Source: Lamellibrachia satsuma (lineage: Eukaryota; Annelida; Polychaeta; Sabellida; Siboglinidae). Taken from it: a stretch of 64,000 nucleotides of DNA. The notes beneath the pieces are model-generated. The model worked only from the letters and a program-made list of their open reading frames with translations, made no database searches and was not told the origin of the DNA. A program made the translations under genes and the position numbers. The stretch covers positions 13,732,007 to 13,796,006 of the forward strand of contig BSQZ01000004.1 of assembly GCA_033239005.1 (NCBI GenBank), written 5' to 3'. The stretch's first letter is position 1. Each line of letters begins with the position of its first letter. Of this stretch, positions 57,617 through 64,000 are shown piece by piece.

Positions 57617-59100
57617 TGCCATGTACACACCGCCATGTATGCCACTCGCCTGGTTCACCAGTATTACCAGGATGTCAGTGTCAGTGGCAACAACAAGAAC
57701 TGGATTGGAAACCTCCAGGGCTGTTGAGACAATAAGCCTGTCCGTGTCCCCTTCAGCCTGCTTGCAGTGGACACAATCGTTTGCAAAACATTGTGTAATG
57801 ATGGAGATAAGGCGAGTCTTGTTGGTCGGGTTCCTGAGAAAGCTGTGCTGAGGGACGAACAGCTTTATGCTGGCATCGAACAGGATATCACGAGACAGTT
57901 TTTTCTGCGAGCGACGCTGATGCTAAGTGTTCTTTGTGGAGGTCGCGGCCGAGCCATAGCCGTCAAACACCACGATGACTGGCAGACCTGTGAATTGGAC
58001 GCAGACATGTTTCACGTAGTTAGCAGCAATCTCGTGGTAGGTTGCGTCAGTCGGCCACTTGACGGTGTTCAACAAATGACCAACATCAATCACCACAGTG
58101 ATGTTGTCAGAAGTAGTCAGACTACGTTCCTCCACAGATTCTTTCAGGACGATGGACAGATCACTCATGTTGTTCTTTCTGAGCACACCATGCTGAAACA
58201 GAGCTGGGATCTATGACACTTCAAAAGTGTCATCACAGTTGATGTTTGGAGCCGCGACTACTCCTGTTGACATGTCGATGAGAGTGTTGTGGTGAGTAAA
58301 CAGCTTGATGTGCTTCTGACAGAGACGTACATACTCAGGTCTCAAATCCCTGTGCTGGTCGGACGTTGATGAGTTCACACCAGAGCAAACTCCTTAAGCG
58401 CTGCACATATCAGAATGCATTTTGGTAGTGCGCCTGTGAAGTGTGCCAAAGTAGAATCCGTGATGCCTCGACCGTGGGTTCTCCATTCACCTTCAGAAGT
58501 CTCACCAGACACTGCTCGATCAGCTGATCCATGAAGTTACCGCCATATAAATGATCTGCCCTCCTAGCAACGAACATTACCTTTTCGGCAAACATCTTAA
58601 ACTCTGCTTCAGGCAACACCTGCTTCAGTATGCCCATTTGCTGAAGAAGCGGCGTTGAATACTGGAATCATTTCCACTAAATAAGCCAGCTGCAAGACAA
58701 AGTTGCCAGTGCGTGTGGAGACTTTGAAGAGCTTGAGAAGGCCGACTAACTTGATATACTGCACCCCCAGCTTGGCAGTTCTTCACCTCCCAGCAGCCTC
58801 ATTTAACATCTATTGGATATGTGTGCTGAATGCATCAACTGCCACCACAGTGTGATCCTGCGATTCAGAACAGACTCGAGCAGCCTCTTCAGGTAATTGG
58901 TGTCAACTCCTTTAAGAGCATATATGAAGAACTCAGCAGATCTGACATCAGCGACGCAGTCGTAGACAAGTGTACCCCAAGAGCCCGCGAGTACGCATGG
59001 CCTGTCGTCATGTGTGGCACTGAGTTTGCAGCATAGACCGTCTCCCAGCAGGTGTGAATGCCAGAACCCGCCATCACGTAGCCTATAGAGCCCATGTAAA
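57617..59100 (-). pseudogene. XPG/FEN (PIN-like) nuclease-related gene of an uncharacterised family, broken
   Basis: Minus-strand pieces: 59095-58889 (SVPHMTTGHAYSRALGVHLS), 58880-58803 (YLKRLLESVLNRR), 58637-58410 (GGNFMDQLIEQCLVRLLKVN) and 58186-57617. The last piece is one frame with a single internal TAG at about 57928. It contains VIDVGHLLNTVKWP, LPVIVVFDGYGSAATSTK, HQRRSQKKLSRDILFDASIK, AEGDTDRLIVSTALEV and VVATDTDILVILVNQ. The order VVFDG, AEGDTD, ATDTD places acidic residues where FEN1/XPG nucleases hold metal ions. I recall similar multi-copy proteins of unknown role in invertebrate genomes. Several frameshifts plus the stop mark a dead copy. Confidence 0.6.
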
Positions 59101-59722
59101 GCGTATGACATTACCAATTGAAAGCCTCCCAGCCTCACGATGAGGATATTCAATGAAAACATTAACATTAGTAAAGGAATATGAACCTTCAATAACATTA
59201 TTGTTTCTAACTCTAATCTATTCTTTTCGTGTGGCTTTGCACCCAATTATAGTAAACAAAACTAAATGATTGAAAACCCCACCATATACACCAACATTTG
59301 CTTTCTAGCTCTAGTGATTAAGAAGTTACAGTTAAACACGAGTTTCTGGCCTCTCCGACACCATCTTGAATTCTGCAGTTATATAGCTCAAGGACGATTC
59401 TTGTGGACTTTTATTATGTTACTGGAGACACTTTCATGGACATGTGGTGCAAAAATAAAAATGTTATTTTCAACTATTAGGTTCGATTGTATTTTGGCCT
59501 AAAAGTTCTGGACTAATAATAATTATTACAACTACGCATAATTATTATTATTGTTGTGACGAAGTGATGAGCTTTCGTGTTGCCGTTTAATTCTGCATTC
59601 TCTCAGTGTCCGAATTATGTTCGTAAATCCAAACTGTTTACGCTGTTAAAATTATAATTTAATCATAGATTATATAAAAGTATCCAAAGCGTACCATATA
59701 CGTATCCTTATGAAAAAAATGT
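59101..59722. other. No gene recognised
   Basis: AT-rich spacer between the PIN-like remnant and the tRNA gene. A 78-codon plus frame at 59266-59502 is not supported. Confidence 0.4.
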
Positions 59723-59794
59723 AGGTTCCACCGAGATTTGAACTCGGATCGCAGGATTCAGAGTCCTGAGTGCTAACCGTTACACCACGGAACC
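59723..59794 (-). tRNA. tRNA-Gln (anticodon CTG)
   Basis: The minus strand folds into a full cloverleaf. The acceptor stem GGTTCCG pairs with CGGAACC-like 3' bases (GGAACC), discriminator T. The D-arm region is TGGTGTAACGGTTAGC, the anticodon loop ACTCTGAA carries CTG, and the T arm is CCGAGTTCAAATCTCGG. A run of seven T (plus-strand A, 59713-59719) just after it is a Pol III terminator. Internal A and B boxes are present. It is an intronless, isolated nuclear-type gene. Confidence 0.95.
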
Positions 59795-60350
59795 ATTCGT
59801 TGTAATTTGCTTCTTTGTAGTCCTTTTAAATGGTACGCGGCTTCTCAGTGGCTGAAATGTTATTTCCGCTTTTTGCTATTTCCTTTTCCGTTCTCGAAGC
59901 TTTACATGCCTGGATTATTGCTACTTTCCGAGGTTATAATAGTTTATTTAACGTCAAGTAAGTGCATTCATGGTTAGCTTAGGATAAATAGGATAGTGCT
60001 GTAAAACGTTGTTTGCAGTTTAATACATCGTAATGCGTAAACTTAGTCTTAGGACTTAGCCGCATTTACGCTGTCACTGTGACACTGACACTGTCACTGA
60101 CACTGTGTATGTCACTCTGTCTCTGACTGTGTATGTCACTCTGTCTCTGACTGAGTGTGACACTTGCCACTGACCAGTCACTGTTGACACTGTCGCTGGG
60201 TCTCAAACACAGCGTCACACTCACAGAAAAGAACTGAACTCTTGTCACTGTCACTTCACGCAGTATGTCAACTCTACTGATACTAGGCACTTCAAACAAA
60301 AATGAGATATCATGGTAGAACATTGGCAATTGATTTAAGGCCATGGCTAC

Positions 60351-61120
60351 GCGTACGTGAGCCGTATCTTTAGACTTCGAGTCTAAAAGTACGGCAGTCA
60401 TTCTGCGCATGTGCATATATTTGGATTTCCGGTTACGTGAGCTGTATTTTTAGCTTAAATTCTAGAAGTACGGCAGTCATTGAGCGCTTGCGCGTAATTT
60501 CACGTGTGACCCGTATCTTTAGCACTCGGTTCTAAACGTACGTGAGCCGTATGTTTAGTCACTGCTTTCGTTGTTTCATACTCGAGCCGTACGTTTTGTA
60601 TTCAGTTCTAAACATATGTGAGCCGTATTTTTAACAAATTTTTCTAGAAGTCCAGCAGGCAGGCACTTTGGTCTTGCATTTTCTGTGAGCTATAATTAAA
60701 GATGTGTACATTGGAGAGAGCAGTACTTAATGGCTTCGATAATTAATACCGAATTTTTATGAATTTACTAGTATATGTAATGTGTGGGTGTGTGTGCGTG
60801 AGCATTTTTAGCCATATTTTTAGTCACTGCTTTCGTTGTTTCATACGTAAGCCGTATGCTTAGCACTCAGTTTTTCAGTGTTTACGTGCTGTACATGCAT
60901 GGTAACATCTAAGCACACATGTATAATATACCTGTGTGCTTAGATGTTACCATGCATGTACAGCAGATGCATTGCTTGATCAAACGCCATTAATTTTCGA
61001 ACGGGACGATTAATGCGCGCGCAGATTTAGAGCAGGAAATGAAAAACGAAAACGTATGCGCGCGCAGCCTCACGTACGTTTAGACCCCCATGCAAAAGTA
61101 AAGATACGGCTCACGTACGC
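60351..61120. mobile_element. DNA element with perfect 22-bp terminal inverted repeats
   Basis: GCGTACGTGAGCCGTATCTT followed by TA starts at 60351, and its exact inverse ends at 61120. Subterminal copies of GAGCCGTAT, GTACGGCAGTCATT and TTCTAAA recur four to six times on the left side. The interior holds the 31-bp hairpin. There is no transposase frame. I could not define a target duplication or superfamily. Confidence 0.65.
60888..60964. repeat. Perfect 31-bp inverted repeat with 15-nt loop
   Basis: The left arm 60888-60918 (starts GCTGTACATGCATGGTAACA) and the right arm 60934-60964 are exact reverse complements. The loop is ATGTATAATATACCT. It sits inside the TIR element. Confidence 0.95.
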
Positions 61121-61339
61121 CTAGACACTTGAAAGGTGACATGTAAAGGAACCAAAAACTGTTTATTTTATCAATATATCTTTGTTAGATCCAAAGATAT
61201 TACGATTTTAATGCGGTTAAAATCCGAAAATAATTTTTTGGATCTTGTATAGGCTCTCATTTTTGTGTTATTTTTCAATAAATGTATGATTAAAATGGCA
61301 TAACGTTTTTGTTTGTATATATATTTTAATAATTTCTTC

Positions 61340-62030
61340 AGGAGTTGCAAGCACATTAATTAGGGTCATAAATATACATAGTCCAGTCATGTATCATTAA
61401 TAGTAACTCGGTTAATGCAATTAATAAGTCAATATTGGCTAATCAGTGCATGAATTCAACTGACTGACACATTTTTATAAAAGGCAATAACTTCCATGAT
61501 TATGAAGATATTTGTATAACTTTTTCAGGGTTTACAAACTCATTAACAAGGGTCATACATATACATCACACACTCATTTCATAACTCATTTGATGCAATT
61601 AAGATGTCAACATTGGCTAATTAATGCACAACCTCAACAGGCCAACACCTTTTAATAAAAGGCCATAACTTCCATGATTATGAAGATAATTTGTTCAGGG
61701 TTTACAAACTCATTAAACAGGGTAATAAAATATACATAACTCAATTGATGCAATTAATAAGTCATTATTGGCTAATTAATGCGCAAACGCAACAGGTCAA
61801 CACTTTTTTTATAAAAGGCCATAACTTCCGTCATTATGAAGATATTTTGTATAATTTCAAAACGCATTAAGTAGGGTCATAGATATACATTAGTCATCAT
61901 TAATAGTAACTCAATTAGTAAGTCAACAATGGCTAATTATTTCATCAGACCAATACATTTCAATAAAAAGCCATAACTTCCATGATTATGAAGATATTTG
62001 TATAACTTTTGGGCAGAGCCTGGGCTTTCA
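61340..62030. repeat. Diverged satellite, unit about 150-180 bp, about 4 copies
   Basis: The phrase ATAACTTCCATGATTATGAA (one copy with CGTCA) recurs near 61487, 61667, 61823 and 61972. Between the copies lie shared words such as GCAATTAATAAGTCA, TTGGCTAATTAATGC and GGGTCATA...ATACAT. Spacing falls from about 180 to 150 bp through deletions. Confidence 0.8.
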
Positions 62031-62337
62031 TTCCCTGCCAAATATGTATATATACATACGCATGCACGCACGCACGCACACAAGCACGCTGCACGAACGC
62101 ACACACGAAGAACACCAAAATAATTTTGCATATTGACAATGGTGAAATAATTGTTTGAGAAATATATACCATTTGGTGGACCATGTAGAGTACTAAATGC
62201 TTTTTTGTGAAGAAAAACAATGGCATTGCATAAATATTACACAATTTATTACATATTTCAGTCACTGCTTCATAAAATAATGTTGACTTTATGTTGTGCA
62301 ATTCAACATGATGTAATTTTTATAAATTTTTTTACAG

Positions 62338-62491
62338 TATTTCACTGTTGAATCCGACATTTCTTGTGTTGAACGGACAACCGCTGCAAGATTCTACTTT
62401 ATTACATCTAGGAGCCAAGGGCATGATGATTGTTCACAGTACACTGTATGCTGTCTCAACCAATAAAGTATATATATATGCTCAAGTATAG
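62338..62491 (+). CDS. Possible exon with ubiquitin-like fold fragment
   Basis: After a good acceptor (TTTTTTTACAG ending at 62337), a frame starting at 62339 reads PTFLVLNGQPLQDSTLLHLG and AKGMMIVHS, then continues to a stop at 62489. 'V-NG-x-PL-x-D-x-x-T-L-x-x-LG-x-x-G' is the pattern of the second half of ubiquitin-like domains. A GTATGC at 62445 could be a donor, in which case the exon ends there. No neighbouring exon was found in the window, so the gene is unidentified. Confidence 0.3.
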
Positions 62492-63881
62492 CCATTGGTT
62501 TAAATTTAGGTCAATTCTGAGGCATCAGTGTTTTGGCGATTTCTTGATTTCACATAGAATGACCCAGGTACATGTAATCTAGAACTATGTATTCAGAAGG
62601 TTTTTTGCAATATTTACATAATTTTCTTATTAGAGATGAAATAGTATGTAAAATCAGCTGCAGGATTTGTTATTGTGTTGTAATCTATTTATATAAAAAC
62701 ACAAAATAAGTCTATTTGAAATATTTTCAACGTAAAGCCATTTTAATAAGGAATCCAAATATAGTGCATTACACTTGCATTGTACCTACCTTTCATACAG
62801 AAATTTATTGGAATTTTAGCTCCATGGCCACATAGCATTTTTAGCTCCTAAATGTAGGCCAGTTTTCACTATGTACAAACTTTGGAGATCAGTATGTCAT
62901 AAACTAAACTAGATAGAAACTTCAAACTTCTCATATACCTAGATATGTAGGTGTGTTGTTGATCCAAATAAGATTCATTGTGTTCTAACATTGTTTTATT
63001 GTTGAGATATGGGTCTAAAATCATGTTGGCTCAATTTCACACATAAAAACTTCAATGGCAGATTGTGGGAGAATTAATATACAGATGTAGAACTATGCCC
63101 ATGGGGAATAAGCAGGCCAAATCTCGGAGTTCTAGCACAGATAGTTTTTGAGTTATTGATATTTTAAGTAGAGCAAGACATCTTCATGATTTCCGAAAAA
63201 TTGGCAAAAATGACTGGATCCGCCAAATTTTAAGAGTTCCAAACTCAGAAATTATTTGAGCTACAGCCCTATGGTTTGACAAGTGTGGTTATATTAACCT
63301 GTGGATTAGTTGGTAAAGTTTTGGTTGAATTCAAAAATATGAGCGCGACGTGCGTTGGTTAACCTGAGACAGAATGCCCCACCTAGTGGCGAGCTAAACC
63401 TAACGCCTAAAAGTTGCACGCGGGCAACCAGATTTTCATGTGTACCATGACAACAATGTGTACTGGGCTCTGGATTATAGCAACATGGAGAAAGATTGAG
63501 CATCCAAGTAGATGTAACATAACAAAGTTGAAGTTCACACAGCACATACAACATACAGTGATAAATAGGTTGCTGGGTGTAATACAGCATATGCACCAGT
63601 ATTTAGATAAGATGATAAGACAACCTTTCTCTTTTTCAAGCAGAAAAACCAAAGAGGACAATTAGGATGCAGGAAATGTCACTTTAAATATAAATGTAAT
63701 TTGAGACGTTTCTGTAGGTTCAGTTATTGACAGCATGCAGCCAGGTTTGATGCTTGATGACCAGGGGGTATTGAGTTAAACCGCAAGCTCACCAAATCAT
63801 TTCATAAAAATTCCCACAACTTCCCGTCTCATCTAGCACCAAGAATATGGGTACCGTATTCGACCTATTAAACGTACATAT
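62492..63881. other. No gene recognised
   Basis: AT-rich sequence with no supported exon. The phrase ATTTTTAGCTCC near 62840 echoes TTTAGCTCCATGG near 62816. Frames at 63306-63665 on both strands are not protein-like. Confidence 0.4.
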
Positions 63882-64000
63882 CCTAATTAGCATACACCCC
63901 TTTTTAATCTGCAGGATCCATAATTATTGTAATATGACTTGTGTGGAACAATTAAAAAGTGTCGCCATCTGGTGTTAAACAGTTGGCACCACTTTTCAGT
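63882..64000 (+). mobile_element. Hairpin MITE, copy 3, cut by the window end
   Basis: Same left flank as the copies at 664 and 1947 (CCTAATTAGCATACACC, GCAGGATCCATAATTAT), then the hairpin start GTGTGGAACAATTAAAAAGT. The window ends in ACCACTTTTCAGT, inside the right arm. Confidence 0.62.

Noticed and set aside
57621..58216. Plus-strand frames of 76 and 149 codons
   Set aside because: Antisense to the XPG/FEN-like remnant, whose minus-strand motifs are far more convincing.

Overview
The window is eukaryotic nuclear DNA from an animal. It has spliced genes with GT-AG introns of about 0.3-3 kb, AT-rich introns full of satellites, tRNA-derived SINEs, CR1-like LINEs, DNA-transposon remnants and a nuclear-type tRNA gene. 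There are no operons, CRISPR arrays or prokaryotic signals. The species cannot be fixed from the sequence. A marine invertebrate fits, and amphioxus is my best but uncertain guess, because two minisatellites here span real exon/intron edges, a feature I recall being described in amphioxus.

Three conserved genes could be rebuilt exon by exon with consistent splice phases. (1) 95-6419, + strand: the 3' part of a CFAP100 (CCDC37)-like ciliary coiled-coil protein, 8 exons, 298 codons, 5' end outside the window. (2) 28140-15801, - strand: a complete PTPDC1-like cysteine phosphatase, 12 coding exons, 652 residues. (3) 33043-45132, + strand: a complete PDHB gene (mitochondrial pyruvate dehydrogenase E1 beta), 11 exons, 359 residues. 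CFAP100 and PTPDC1 are convergent. PTPDC1 and PDHB are divergent, with a CpG-bearing interval, a near-consensus RFX X-box and a LINE between their starts.

The rest is mobile and repetitive. 7.6-11.7 kb holds LINE remnants and a pogo-like MITE; 12.5-15.6 kb a (TA)n tract and a 33-bp array. The PTPDC1 and PDHB introns hold LINEs, hAT- and pogo-like non-autonomous elements, SINEs and minisatellites. 48.3-50.1 kb is a CpG-richer block with a single-exon COX7A-like candidate and an unrecognised frame. 50.8-53.6 kb is a decayed Ty3-type retrotransposon flanked by a 48-bp array. 55.3-56.6 kb is a broken hAT-type transposase. 57.6-59.1 kb is a broken gene with XPG/FEN (PIN-like) acidic motifs. At 59.7 kb there is a tRNA-Gln(CTG), followed by a TIR element, a perfect hairpin, a diverged satellite and a copy of a hairpin MITE that also occurs twice in the CFAP100 introns.

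The most unusual observation is a mirror-image pair of minisatellites. In CFAP100 the repeat unit is 37 nt of exon end plus 10 nt of intron, so a 5' splice site is copied about 28 times. In PTPDC1 the unit is 15 nt of intron end plus 16 nt of exon start, so a 3' splice site is copied about 17 times.
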